DNA of 64,000 nucleotides from positions 1 to 64,000 of the forward strand of contig NZ_JADCKL010000012.1 in the NCBI RefSeq assembly GCF_014982975.1, given 5' to 3'. A program made the translations under genes and the position numbers. Below, piece by piece: positions 51,891 to 60,975 of the stretch; position 1 is the first letter of the stretch; every line of letters begins with the position of its first letter. The DNA is from Claveliimonas monacensis (GTDB taxonomy: Bacteria; Bacillota; Clostridia; Lachnospirales; Lachnospiraceae). The notes below the pieces were generated by a model. It ran no database searches. It was given only the letters and a program-made list of their open reading frames with translations, and had not been told where the DNA came from.

Positions 51891-52595
51891 ATGAAAAAAG
51901 AATATATATTGCTGGGAGTTTTAGTGGCTGTTTTGCTGGCAGCAGGGATCTGGATCTTTCAGATAGTAAGCGAATACCAGAGGGCGGATCAGGAATATGA
52001 GGAACTGACGGAATATATAAGAGAAACAGACGAAGAGGATACGCCTCAAGAGGATAAGACAGAAAATGAAGAAGACGAAGAGACAGAGGGATCCGGCAGT
52101 GCGGAGGACTTTACCGTTGATTTTGAAGCATTGAAACAGATCAATTCGGATATTGTAGCATGGATCCGTGTACCTGGAGTCTTGGACTATCCTGTAGTGC
52201 AGGGAACAGACAATTCCTATTATTTGCATCATACTTTTCGGAAAGAGTATAACATTGCCGGGAGCATTTTTCTGGATTCCAGAAATGCGTCTGACTTTTC
52301 GGATGGAAAGAATATCATTTATGGTCATAACATGAGGGATGGGAGTATGTTCCATGTGCTGCGTAAGTTTCAGGATCTGGATTTTTATCAGGCAAACCGG
52401 CAGATTTGGCTTTACCTGTCCGATGGTAGTGTGCAGGTCTATGAGATTGTAGGGTGTGAAGAAGTGAAGGCAGCAGGAAAAACATATGAGCTGGGGAACG
52501 GTAATGAAGATGAAAAGGAACTGATTCTGTCTACCTGCAGCTCAAGGTCAGAGTGGAGAGTGATTGTTAGAGGAAAACTAAAACATCATTCATAA
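51891..52595 (+). CDS. srtB: Class B sortase
   Basis: 234 residues with one N-terminal membrane helix and an acidic linker (about 40-75). The catalytic domain has IIYGHNMRDGS with the His, ILSTCSSRSEW with the Cys and the C-terminal Arg. It probably anchors the neighbouring adhesin to the wall, using the variant signal VKTGD. GGAGGCAGAGG precedes the ATG. Its end overlaps a terminator at 52594. Confidence 0.88.
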   Translation: MKKEYILLGVLVAVLLAAGIWIFQIVSEYQRADQEYEELTEYIRETDEEDTPQEDKTENEEDEETEGSGSAEDFTVDFEALKQINSDIVAWIRVPGVLDYPVVQGTDNSYYLHHTFRKEYNIAGSIFLDSRNASDFSDGKNIIYGHNMRDGSMFHVLRKFQDLDFYQANRQIWLYLSDGSVQVYEIVGCEEVKAAGKTYELGNGNEDEKELILSTCSSRSEWRVIVRGKLKHHS

Positions 52596-52620
52596 AAGGG
52601 GCAACTTATGCCCCTTTTAT
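52594..52620 (+). terminator. Terminator after the sortase gene
   Basis: AAAAGGGGCA pairs with TGCCCCTTTT with a short ACTTA loop, followed by T and A. It ends the conjugative-element run. Confidence 0.7.
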
Positions 52621-52646
52621 AATAGAATGGTTGAGTGAAGCTGGAT

Positions 52647-53363
52647 TTAGAGATTGAAATCCGTCTCCCAGCAGTCAAAAGCGGTAATAATTTTTTGTTC
52701 AAGTGATAAATTTTCATTTTGGTTTAATTCTTTATTCGGAATACGTATTTCCTTAGGGGGACATAATGCAACAAAATCGTTATAAATTTTGATACCGACA
52801 ACATCAAATTCATTATGGAAACGTTTATTTCCGAAATAATAGTCCTTATTCTCTTTATTGGGACAGGGCTGATTTTTATTATAGTCAAAAACTTGAACAT
52901 GGAAGAATAATTCGCGGTATAAGGGCTTATTAGATAAAATATATATCAAGTCTTTCATATCCTGTATGTCGTCTGTTTGATAGTTCTCTTTAATAGCCTG
53001 GTTGATTTTTGTGACATATTGTTTAGCGGTTTCTAAATATTTATCGTAAGATTCACAATCATTGTGTCCAGTGGCTTTCTCTAGTGCGATTAGTAATTGA
53101 AATACGGAAAAGTATCTAAGGAGTTCCCGTTTGTTGTCATATACAGATTCAACATTTTTTTGGATATATTCTACAAGGTCATATAAAACATCTTTTCTAG
53201 AATTATAAAATTCGGGTAATGTCAGTCCTTCGTAAAAAATAATCTTTTTAGAAGATATCTCAAAAATAGAATGATCCTCAAGATATGGGCCTGGTGGAAG
53301 AGGAATGAAAATATTGTTGTCTTTGTTCAATTGTAATATCTCTATTAAATCTAAAACAGTCAT
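52647..53363 (-). CDS. Hypothetical AT-rich minus-strand protein (238 aa)
   Basis: A soluble, helical protein (MTVLDLIEILQLNKDNNIFI at the start, then LIALEKATGHNDCESYDKYL). The codon use is very AT-rich, unlike the element genes before it but like the peptide island after it. GGGAGGA-type site before the start. No domain is recognised. It could be a cargo gene or an immunity/regulatory gene for the neighbouring island. Confidence 0.55.
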   Translation of the reverse strand: MTVLDLIEILQLNKDNNIFIPLPPGPYLEDHSIFEISSKKIIFYEGLTLPEFYNSRKDVLYDLVEYIQKNVESVYDNKRELLRYFSVFQLLIALEKATGHNDCESYDKYLETAKQYVTKINQAIKENYQTDDIQDMKDLIYILSNKPLYRELFFHVQVFDYNKNQPCPNKENKDYYFGNKRFHNEFDVVGIKIYNDFVALCPPKEIRIPNKELNQNENLSLEQKIITAFDCWETDFNL

Positions 53364-53873
53364 AAAATAATCCTCCCAGTTTTAGTATTTGTTATTACTT
53401 TTCTATAATAGCACAAGTAAGGACAAGAAACCATTAGAATTTATGGCTTTCGGATTGTTCCGGATTGTTTTGAAAAGTCGCTTGTTTAGATAAAAAGAGA
53501 TGATAGCGGCTACGCTTTTTCTAAAAAAACATAGAGTGTTTTATGGATTCGTACGATAATTCAGCAGAATAATACACTTATTAAATTTTCGTAAAAAACC
53601 TTATTTTTGACATATAATTTTATTACAAAGAAATACAAAACAAGTAAGAAAAAATAGCATTAAAACTATTCTATGACATGGACTTTGAGAAGAGAGAACG
53701 GTATTTTTTGTACTAAGTAGATAGTTTATATGATATTAAAGAAGAGGATTAAAATGAGATTTAGAAAAAAGATGAACAACGAAAAAATGTAAAAACTGTA
53801 AAATATGCAAAACTAGAAATTATTTTATCGTCTCATGTTTTGTATCGCTAAAAAAGAATGTAGGAGGTGTTTT
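53364..53873. other. Gene-free upstream region of the peptide island
   Basis: 510 AT-rich bases between the divergent gene and the first radical SAM gene. A TATAAT at 53613-53618 is the best -10 candidate, without a clear -35. A 12-codon frame at 53754-53792 with a GAGG site is too short to support. No strong repeats are visible. Confidence 0.4.
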
Positions 53874-55262
53874 ATGAACGAAAGATATAAAATAACAGGT
53901 TTAATTAGAGCCGAAAAATTTGGTGGGCTATATTATGAGCGAGATAGATTGGTTATTGAACTCCTTAACAATAGCAGTTTTGAAATTATGGATTTAATTG
54001 GCAAGGGTTATAGTGTTAAGGAAACAATTGAAAGAATTACAAAAAAATATGATGTCGATTATTCAAGAGTAGAAGAAGACGTTTTAAAGTATATTTCTTA
54101 TTTAGAAAAAAGTGGATATGTAGTATCGGAAAGTTCAAGCGACAATAGTAATGCAAGCGTTTATTTGCAAAAGAGCAAAGAACACACTTTGGTATGGCAA
54201 GACTTTATATTAGGTATGGAACCATATGAATTAAGAGCACCATTAAAAGTATTATTGGAGCTTACATATGCTTGCAATTTAAGATGTATACATTGTTTTG
54301 CCGATGCTGATTATTGTAAAGAAGGTATGACAATAGAGAAAGAACTAGGTTATGAAGAGTGGTGCAGAATAATAGATAACATTGTGAAAAATGATGTTTT
54401 TGAAATTCTTCTTTCAGGTGGAGAAGCCACTATGCGAGATGATTTAATAAAAATATGTGAATACATTCACTCCAAGAATAGAACATATAGCTTGTTGTCA
54501 AATGCTACTTTGATTGATTCAAAAATGGCGAGAGAATTAAAAAGGACAGGCTGCTCAAAAGTTGAAAGTAATCTTGATGGCCATGATGCAAAATCATATG
54601 AGGCATTTCGAGGGGTTAAAGGTTCTTTTGAACAAACAATTAAAGGTATCAAAGCCTGTCTAGAAGCAGGTATTCCAGTAAGATGCAATGTAATGGAAAC
54701 CAAAAAAACAATTTTCAATTTAAAAGAAATAGTAAATGTTGCATATAAAATAGGTGTGCGAGAAGTTTGTGTAATTCCGTTGGAATTAGGTGGACGTGCA
54801 AAGAACTTAAAAGAAATTTGCTTTCAAAAAGGCGATTTAGAAGGCCTAAATAGCTTTTATGAAGATGTTAATCAATGGTTTGATAAAAAATACGGCAATA
54901 CAGATATGGTACTATTTACTCCTAATCAATTTTCAAAGAATAAAGAGAGTAAATACACTAAGATTTTTGATATTGCCGGAATGATGCCTCGATGCGGTGC
55001 TGGTTTGATACACTGTACTATAAATCCATATGGTATCGTTAAGATGTGCCCAACAGATCATTCTTTACTTATAAATGAACAACTAAATATTTTACATGAT
55101 GACTTGGGTAACATATGGAAAAATTCAAAGGTGCTGAAAACAATCAGAGGCAATAATTTTAGAAAATGTGTCCATTGTGATCAGGTATGTGAAATGGAAT
55201 GCCCTGTAATGCGGAATGAATTAGAAGGTACACTCAATTATAGTTGTCATATGGGGGATTAA
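53874..55262 (+). CDS. Radical SAM/SPASM peptide maturase with N-terminal PqqD-like domain
   Basis: 462 residues. Residues 1-95 look like a PqqD/RRE domain that grips a leader peptide (VIELLNNSSFEIMDLIGKGY, then VEEDVLKYISYLEKSGY). The radical SAM barrel begins with LELTYACNLRCIHCF (CxxxCxxC for the 4Fe-4S cluster). The C-terminal SPASM region has CGAGLIHCTINPYGIVKMCP and further cysteines (CVHCDQVCEMECP). AGGAGGTG precedes the ATG at 53874. It is predicted to modify the peptide at 61876. Confidence 0.87.
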   Translation: MNERYKITGLIRAEKFGGLYYERDRLVIELLNNSSFEIMDLIGKGYSVKETIERITKKYDVDYSRVEEDVLKYISYLEKSGYVVSESSSDNSNASVYLQKSKEHTLVWQDFILGMEPYELRAPLKVLLELTYACNLRCIHCFADADYCKEGMTIEKELGYEEWCRIIDNIVKNDVFEILLSGGEATMRDDLIKICEYIHSKNRTYSLLSNATLIDSKMARELKRTGCSKVESNLDGHDAKSYEAFRGVKGSFEQTIKGIKACLEAGIPVRCNVMETKKTIFNLKEIVNVAYKIGVREVCVIPLELGGRAKNLKEICFQKGDLEGLNSFYEDVNQWFDKKYGNTDMVLFTPNQFSKNKESKYTKIFDIAGMMPRCGAGLIHCTINPYGIVKMCPTDHSLLINEQLNILHDDLGNIWKNSKVLKTIRGNNFRKCVHCDQVCEMECPVMRNELEGTLNYSCHMGD

Positions 55263-55266
55263 TAAT

Positions 55267-56301
55267 ATGATAGGAAAAAGAATAATAACACAGGAGGATA
55301 TTAACATTTTTTTGAATGATGGTCTTAATTCTCCGTTTAAAATTCCATCAAAATTTTCCGCTCCAATTTCACTCATATGGGAAGTGACAGGAAATTGTAA
55401 TTCAAATTGTATTTATTGCTCGGGTAGTTTCCCGAAACATATCAATGAAATGAAAAAGACGGATAAAATAAAGTTGGCAAAAGAAATCTGTGATATGAAA
55501 GTATTTATGATTTCATTATCTGGAGGTGAACCTTTGATAAGTCATGATTTATTGGAACTTGTCAATATCTTTATAGAAAATGATGTTTCAATAATGATCT
55601 GCACTTCTGGATATAGGATAAATTATAGCATTGTAGATGCGCTATTGAGATTAAAGAAAGTCTCTTTTAATATATCTATAGACTCTATAAACGATGAAAT
55701 CAATGATTTTCAAAGGGGACGTGTGGGTGCATTAAAGGGAGCGCTAAATTTAATTGAGTATATTAGAAACAATGAATTAACAGATACATTTATAAGTATA
55801 GAATCGGTTGCAACAAGAAAAAATTATTCCGGTATGACTGATTTGGTTGAATATTTTTCAAAAAATTGCAACGTAAACGAAATTAGAATTCAGCCTGTAG
55901 TAACAATGAATAAAGATGTTGTTGAAAATGAGTTAGAGATTAGCAAAGAAGAGTTCAAAAACTGCATGATAAATGTAAAAAAATTTATTGAAGAATATAA
56001 CTCAGTTGTTAGCGAGCCGAGCGAGGGATATATATGTGTTAGATTTGTAGATCAATTTAAAATGATAAAAAATGGGTTGGAAACAGAAAGAACATGGGGC
56101 GGCATCATTACTCCCCAAGGCGAATTTTTGCTCAGCGTTTATTTACCCAGCAATTTAGGTAGTGTATTTGAACTTGGAACCTTTAGAGAAACTTGGAATA
56201 AAAAGTTTTCTGATGGGTGGAAAATACTAAAAAAGGACAGTAATTTAAGTAATATTAATTGTGTTTACGATTTGAGAAAATTGTATGTAGATGTTTTATA
56301 A
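55267..56301 (+). CDS. Radical SAM enzyme with a degenerate, Cys-poor SPASM-like end
   Basis: 344 residues. The cluster motif is WEVTGNCNSNCIYC (CxxxCxxC), with ISLSGGEPLI following, as in peptide-modifying radical SAM enzymes. The C-terminal region still has the SPASM layout (GGIITPQGEFLLSVYLPSNL, then GTFRETWNKKF), but the cysteines that would hold auxiliary clusters are replaced. It may therefore have one cluster only. It starts five bases after the previous stop and is co-transcribed. Confidence 0.8.
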   Translation: MIGKRIITQEDINIFLNDGLNSPFKIPSKFSAPISLIWEVTGNCNSNCIYCSGSFPKHINEMKKTDKIKLAKEICDMKVFMISLSGGEPLISHDLLELVNIFIENDVSIMICTSGYRINYSIVDALLRLKKVSFNISIDSINDEINDFQRGRVGALKGALNLIEYIRNNELTDTFISIESVATRKNYSGMTDLVEYFSKNCNVNEIRIQPVVTMNKDVVENELEISKEEFKNCMINVKKFIEEYNSVVSEPSEGYICVRFVDQFKMIKNGLETERTWGGIITPQGEFLLSVYLPSNLGSVFELGTFRETWNKKFSDGWKILKKDSNLSNINCVYDLRKLYVDVL

Positions 56302-56312
56302 GGAGGTTAATT

Positions 56313-57332
56313 GTGAAAAAATTTGTGAACATTTTTGGAAACATAAATAACGACAAAGATATAATTGATGCTGCAGATGATTTCGCAGATTTAAGTAAAG
56401 CTAAACTTATACCTGATGAAGGATTTGATGCACCATTGTATGTCATGTGGGAGTTGACAAGTACTTGTCCAAACAAATGTATTTATTGTTATAATGATTC
56501 TCACAATAAAAGAGTTAATGAACTTAGTAGGAAAAGGAAATTTGAAATTGCAGATGAATTAATAAATGCAAAAGTTTTTCAAGTGTGTTTAACTGGTGGA
56601 GAACCTACATGTAGTAGTGAATATTTTGATTTAATGAGATATTTGCGATCTAATGGGATTGAAATTGGAACTATTTTAAGTGGTGCAAATCTAGATAGAA
56701 AAAAAATCAGAAAAATTGCAGAGTATGTTAATATGATTCAAATTAGTCTTGATGGTTCAAAACCTGAAATTCATGATTTTGTTAGGAATAGAAAGGGCTC
56801 ATTTGATGAAGCAGTTAATGCAATTAAAGGTTTTGTTAAACTAGGAAAACAAGTAAGGGTATCTTTTGCTACTACAAAATATAATATAGATGATTTTAAG
56901 AATACAGTCGAGTTGTGCAAAGAATTGGGAGTGGAGTCAGTAAGAACTCAGCGATTATCTATTTCTGGCAGAGTAAAAGGAAACGAAGAAGCAATTTACG
57001 CCACTGAAAAGCAGTTTGAAGAGTTAGAAAAATATATTTATTCAAAAAAAGCTCCTATACAAATTGAGTACAGAAGCCCTGCTGAGCATATAGAGTTTGG
57101 TATTAAAAATGGATATGCAACAGTTATGAGAATTACTTCGGATGGACTAGTAGGAATCACCCCATATATTGATGTATACTTTGGAGATCTAAATAAAGAA
57201 TCTTTTAATGACGTATGGAGAAAGATGAAAAAAGGATGGCATAATGAAGTAATGCTCTCATTAGCTAAAGAAATGAATTCAAGACAAAATGGCACATTAT
57301 TAGATCCGTTAACAGAAAAAATATTTTTATAA
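56313..57332 (+). CDS. Radical SAM enzyme, second Cys-poor SPASM-like paralogue
   Basis: 339 residues from GTG 56313 with AAGGAGG upstream. It has WELTSTCPNKCIYC and VCLTGGEPTC, clearly related to the gene before it. The final region (VMRITSDGLVGITPYIDVYF, then FNDVWRKM) lacks all SPASM cysteines; there are none in roughly the last 170 residues. The pair looks like a duplication followed by divergence. They may modify different positions of the same peptide or form a complex. Confidence 0.8.
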   Translation: MKKFVNIFGNINNDKDIIDAADDFADLSKAKLIPDEGFDAPLYVMWELTSTCPNKCIYCYNDSHNKRVNELSRKRKFEIADELINAKVFQVCLTGGEPTCSSEYFDLMRYLRSNGIEIGTILSGANLDRKKIRKIAEYVNMIQISLDGSKPEIHDFVRNRKGSFDEAVNAIKGFVKLGKQVRVSFATTKYNIDDFKNTVELCKELGVESVRTQRLSISGRVKGNEEAIYATEKQFEELEKYIYSKKAPIQIEYRSPAEHIEFGIKNGYATVMRITSDGLVGITPYIDVYFGDLNKESFNDVWRKMKKGWHNEVMLSLAKEMNSRQNGTLLDPLTEKIFL

Positions 57333-57353
57333 ACTGAGAGGAGTGTACTAAAA

Positions 57354-57632
57354 ATGTATAGAAATGAAATCCCTAAACTTATAAATATAAAATGGAGATA
57401 CGAGGGTGGTGGACAGTTCATAATATATCAACACCCAATAACAGGTATGCTGGATATTCTCAATCCTGTAGCCAGTCAAATTTTTGTGAATTGTGATGGT
57501 ACAAAATCAGTTAATCAGATTTGTAAAAATCTCTGTGAAGAATACTCAAATATTGACCAAAAGATTATTGAAGAAGATGTTAGTCGGTTCATTAATTATT
57601 TAGTGAAAGAGGATTTGTTGTTTTTAATTTAG
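57354..57632 (+). CDS. Stand-alone PqqD-like RRE protein
   Basis: 92 residues with the PqqD fold features: FIIYQHPITGMLDILNPVAS, then SVNQICKNLCEEYSNIDQKI and EEDVSRFINYLVKEDLLFLI. Such proteins hold the leader of a RiPP precursor and deliver it to the modifying enzyme. This is the second RRE of the locus besides that fused to the first enzyme. AGAGGAGTG lies before the ATG. Confidence 0.78.
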   Translation: MYRNEIPKLINIKWRYEGGGQFIIYQHPITGMLDILNPVASQIFVNCDGTKSVNQICKNLCEEYSNIDQKIIEEDVSRFINYLVKEDLLFLI

Positions 57633-57643
57633 GGAGGAAGAAT

Positions 57644-58108
57644 ATGAAATTTATAGAGTTGAAACATTCTGATATTAATTCTGTTTGTTCATATATTACA
57701 CATGCTTTTAGTAATAATCGCCAGATATTATCTATGTATAACAATGAAGATATTCTAGAAATGAGAATCAAAAACAAAATTGAATGTGGGATTGTATGTC
57801 AAACTGATACTGATATAGCTGGTGTTATAACAGCAATTACTACTAACAAAAAAAATTACTGGGCAATAGGGCTTTTATTTGTGAGCGAAAAATATAGAAA
57901 CAAAGATATAGGAAAAAAACTTGTTTCTCACCTTGAAAGAGCCATTTCGGAACAATATAAAGCAAGGTATAAAGTGAATGTTTCAGTAAGTGCTACGAAT
58001 CAACCTGCCTTATCAGTCTTTAAATACAATGGCTATAATATAGAAGGAGAAATGAAAGGGCTAATACCAGAAGATGATATGATCGTTTTTGGGAAAATTG
58101 TTGATTAA
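57644..58108 (+). CDS. GNAT-family N-acetyltransferase
   Basis: 154 residues. The acetyl-CoA binding region is visible as FVSEKYRNKDIGKKLVSHLE, the Q/RxxGxG/A-like turn of GNAT enzymes, followed by NVSVSATNQPALSVFKYNGY. It could acetylate the N-terminus of the processed peptide, or confer self-resistance. Other RiPP loci use such enzymes for both; the choice here is inference. AGGGAGG precedes the ATG. Confidence 0.82.
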   Translation: MKFIELKHSDINSVCSYITHAFSNNRQILSMYNNEDILEMRIKNKIECGIVCQTDTDIAGVITAITTNKKNYWAIGLLFVSEKYRNKDIGKKLVSHLERAISEQYKARYKVNVSVSATNQPALSVFKYNGYNIEGEMKGLIPEDDMIVFGKIVD

Positions 58109-58133
58109 AATATACAATACGGAGGCGTTGCAT

Positions 58134-58328
58134 ATGGAGAATCTTAACTATATTTGGCTTTTTGTACCTGTTATTGTAATAAATTTAATATTAGTAATTG
58201 TTTCATTGAGGGATTTATTTAAAAATCGTAGAGTGAGATATGGCAGTATTGTGATTTGGATATTGATTATCCTATTTATACAAATAATAGGTCCCATTCT
58301 TTACTTGACTATCGGGAGGGATGATTAA
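58134..58328 (+). CDS. Small membrane protein, PLDc_N-like
   Basis: 64 residues with two membrane helices (about 7-24 and 40-60) separated by a basic loop (RDLFKNRRVRYGS). The order LNYIWLFVPVIVINLILVIV ... IGPILYLTIGRDD resembles the N-terminal phospholipase D-nuclease family common beside peptide ABC transporters. Candidate immunity or export accessory protein. GGAGGC precedes the ATG, and the stop overlaps the next start (TAATG). Confidence 0.65.
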   Translation: MENLNYIWLFVPVIVINLILVIVSLRDLFKNRRVRYGSIVIWILIILFIQIIGPILYLTIGRDD

Positions 58329-59251
58329 TGAAATTACACGAAGAGCCTGTTTTGATAGCTAATGGCATAACTAAAAGCTTTAAGGGAAAGTGTGTAATTA
58401 AAAATGCGTCTTTTAGTATCAAAAAAAATTCTATTGTAGGTCTTGTGGGAAAGAATGGTGCAGGGAAAACAACACTTATGAGAATCTTGATAGGATTTTT
58501 GAAGGCTGATAGTGGTAGTGTTTGTATTGATGGCGTTGTGAGAAAAAATAATACTAAAACAAGTGGAATAGGTTACCTCACAGATGTTCCAGTATTCTAC
58601 GAATATATGACATGCTTTGAATATCTATCTATGTGTGCAGGACTATTGGGAATTGAAAACAGTAGAATTGGGTCTGAAGTAGACCGATTTTTAAAGTTAG
58701 TAAATCTTGAGAATAGTAAAGATAAAAAAATAAAGGGATATTCTAGAGGGATGAAGCAGCGATTGGGAATAGCCCAATGTTTGATTGGCGATCCTAAATT
58801 AATTATTTGTGATGAACCCATGTCTGCACTTGATCCGATAGGACGAGAAGAAGTGGCTGATATCTTTAACAATATAAAACAGGATACGAGTATACTGCTC
58901 TCCACCCATATTATGAGTGATGTAGAAAAATTATGTGATGAAGTAATTATTTTAAAAGATGGCAATTTGACGAAAATAGAATCCTTAGATGAGGTGGAAA
59001 AATTTTCGAATAAAAGCAAAATTTTAGAAATTGATTTTACTGGCTGCAAAAAAGATATCATTGATAATTTTGAATTAATAATTAAAAATAAAAAAATTAC
59101 GTATGAAAGGATATACAAAAAATTTAGGATAAATAATCTTAGCGATCAAATCATTGCTGACATATGTGGAATATTCTGCAACGCAAATGCAATGTTAATG
59201 TTTCCACGAAGTATCAATATAATTGATAAGGAAATTGACGAATTCTTTTAA
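58328..59251 (+). CDS. ABC transporter ATPase
   Basis: 307 residues. Walker A is GLVGKNGAGKTTLM, the signature YSRGMKQRLGIAQ and Walker B LIICDEPMSALDPIGR. It is of the drug/bacteriocin ABC type (BcrA/NatA-like). It overlaps the small membrane gene at its start and pairs with the permease at 59264. It may pump out the mature peptide or protect the producer. Confidence 0.9.
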   Translation: MKLHEEPVLIANGITKSFKGKCVIKNASFSIKKNSIVGLVGKNGAGKTTLMRILIGFLKADSGSVCIDGVVRKNNTKTSGIGYLTDVPVFYEYMTCFEYLSMCAGLLGIENSRIGSEVDRFLKLVNLENSKDKKIKGYSRGMKQRLGIAQCLIGDPKLIICDEPMSALDPIGREEVADIFNNIKQDTSILLSTHIMSDVEKLCDEVIILKDGNLTKIESLDEVEKFSNKSKILEIDFTGCKKDIIDNFELIIKNKKITYERIYKKFRINNLSDQIIADICGIFCNANAMLMFPRSINIIDKEIDEFF

Positions 59252-59263
59252 GGAGGTATTACT

Positions 59264-60037
59264 TTGAACGAGCTATGCGTTTTGCTAAAAAAAGAAGTAA
59301 AAGAGTATATTCGTAAACATAAGATTTTGATTATATTATCAGTCTTTATTTTGATTGGTATAATCTCTCCTTTAGGAACAAAATATTTAGGTGCTATATT
59401 GCAACAGCTTTTGCCTAGTGGATATGAAATCAAATTTAGATCTCCTTCAGAAATAGAAGCCTATTTTCAGTTTTTTAAGAATATTTCACAACTTGGTTTG
59501 ATTATTTTTATTTTCGCAACTGTAGGGATAATGTCAGATGAGTTTGAAAAGAAAACAATAATTAATATATTATCAAAAGGCATAAATAGAGGTACTGTAA
59601 TACTTTCTAAATTTGTTGTAACATCGGTTATATTTCTCTTAAGTTATACTGTCAGCATTATGGTGTTCAGATATTATACAGGTATATTTTGGGGAAACAA
59701 TATACGCATAGGAGTTGTTATATATTCAAGTATTTTAATTTACTTTTATGGTGTTCTTAATATATCAGTTAACATTTTTTTTGGAACTATTTTTGAAAAT
59801 AAGATTCTTACGCTAGTTGTTTGCTTTGCTTTTAATATAATTCAGATGTTTTTAGGAATTTTTCCACAAATAGCAAGATATTTACCTGTTTCTTCATTAT
59901 CTCAATGTGTTTATATTGTAGAGGGTAAAATTGATATTTATGAGACAATTCCAGCACTACTTTCTACATTATTTTTTACTGCCTTATTATTGATTATATC
60001 AATATATTTATTTAATAGAAAGGAAATTGATCAATGA
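59264..60037 (+). CDS. ABC-2 type permease
   Basis: 257 residues from TTG 59264 with AAGGAGGT upstream. Six hydrophobic helices with the ABC-2 motif order (LCVLLKKEVKEYIRKHKILI at the N-terminus, MSDEFEKKTIINILSKGINR in the first cytosolic loop). It is the membrane partner of the ATPase before it. Its stop overlaps the next ATPase start by ATGA. Confidence 0.82.
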   Translation: MNELCVLLKKEVKEYIRKHKILIILSVFILIGIISPLGTKYLGAILQQLLPSGYEIKFRSPSEIEAYFQFFKNISQLGLIIFIFATVGIMSDEFEKKTIINILSKGINRGTVILSKFVVTSVIFLLSYTVSIMVFRYYTGIFWGNNIRIGVVIYSSILIYFYGVLNISVNIFFGTIFENKILTLVVCFAFNIIQMFLGIFPQIARYLPVSSLSQCVYIVEGKIDIYETIPALLSTLFFTALLLIISIYLFNRKEIDQ

Positions 60038-60975
60038 AATATCTTCAAAAAGAAAAATCAATAGAAGTAAAAAATCTTGTAAAACAATTCGATAGAAAAG
60101 TAGTGCTTAATGGAATTTCTTTTGAAGTAAACAAAGGTGAAATATATGGCTTTTTAGGACCTAATGGTGCTGGGAAAACTACGCTTGTTAAAATCTTGAA
60201 TGGACTTATAAAGCCGGATGAAGGCTATGTCGAAGTATTTGGCATTAGTCCTGTAAAATATCCGGATAAGGTTCATGCTAAAATAGGAACTTTGACTGAG
60301 ACAGCTAATATGTATAAATATCTTACAGGATTAGAAAACTTAATGTTTTTTTCAAAAATATTTGGCATGAATGATATGCAAGCCAAGGAAAGATCCTTGG
60401 AAGTTCTTAAGATGGTAGATATGTATGATGAGAAAGATAAAAAAATAGAATTTTATTCAACGGGTATGGAAAAAAGATTATCCTTGGCAAGGACTTTTTT
60501 GCATAGTCCTAAAATTGTAATTTTAGATGAGCCTACTACAGGATTAGATCCTGAAAGCGCTAAAAATATAAACGTTGCAATAAAAAGATATGCTGAAGAG
60601 AATGAAGCTACAGTATTTTTATGTACTCATCAATTAAGATATGCCCAGGATATATGCACTAAATACGCATTTATTAATAATGGTAATATAATATGCATAG
60701 GTGAGTTAGGTGACATAATAAAAAAATATAAATTTGATAAGTTTATATATATTGAAGCGGAAATAAATCATAACCTTGAAGAGTTTAATCTTACTAAGCT
60801 AAATGGTAATGAGTATAGGGTTATTATGAAAGATAAAGAGCAGGTATCTAAAATAGTAGAAAGAATAGTGTTAAGTGGTGGTAAAGTTTATAGCGTCAGA
60901 ATACTTGAACCTAGCTTAGAAGATGTTTATTTTAAACTGATTAAAAGAGGTGGGGCATATGAGCAATTTAGCTAA
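60034..60975 (+). CDS. Second ABC transporter ATPase
   Basis: 313 residues. Walker A is FLGPNGAGKTTLVK, the signature YSTGMEKRLSLAR and Walker B IVILDEPTTGLDPES. It differs from the first ATPase in sequence, so the locus has two complete ABC systems. The start overlaps the preceding permease. The C-terminal part may be a regulatory extension. Confidence 0.9.
   Translation: MKYLQKEKSIEVKNLVKQFDRKVVLNGISFEVNKGEIYGFLGPNGAGKTTLVKILNGLIKPDEGYVEVFGISPVKYPDKVHAKIGTLTETANMYKYLTGLENLMFFSKIFGMNDMQAKERSLEVLKMVDMYDEKDKKIEFYSTGMEKRLSLARTFLHSPKIVILDEPTTGLDPESAKNINVAIKRYAEENEATVFLCTHQLRYAQDICTKYAFINNGNIICIGELGDIIKKYKFDKFIYIEAEINHNLEEFNLTKLNGNEYRVIMKDKEQVSKIVERIVLSGGKVYSVRILEPSLEDVYFKLIKRGGAYEQFS

Noticed and set aside
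53754-53792. 12-codon frame with a GAGG site before the first radical SAM gene
   Set aside because: Too short to support as a peptide; no leader/core pattern. It may be a leader for attenuation, but nothing pairs with it clearly.
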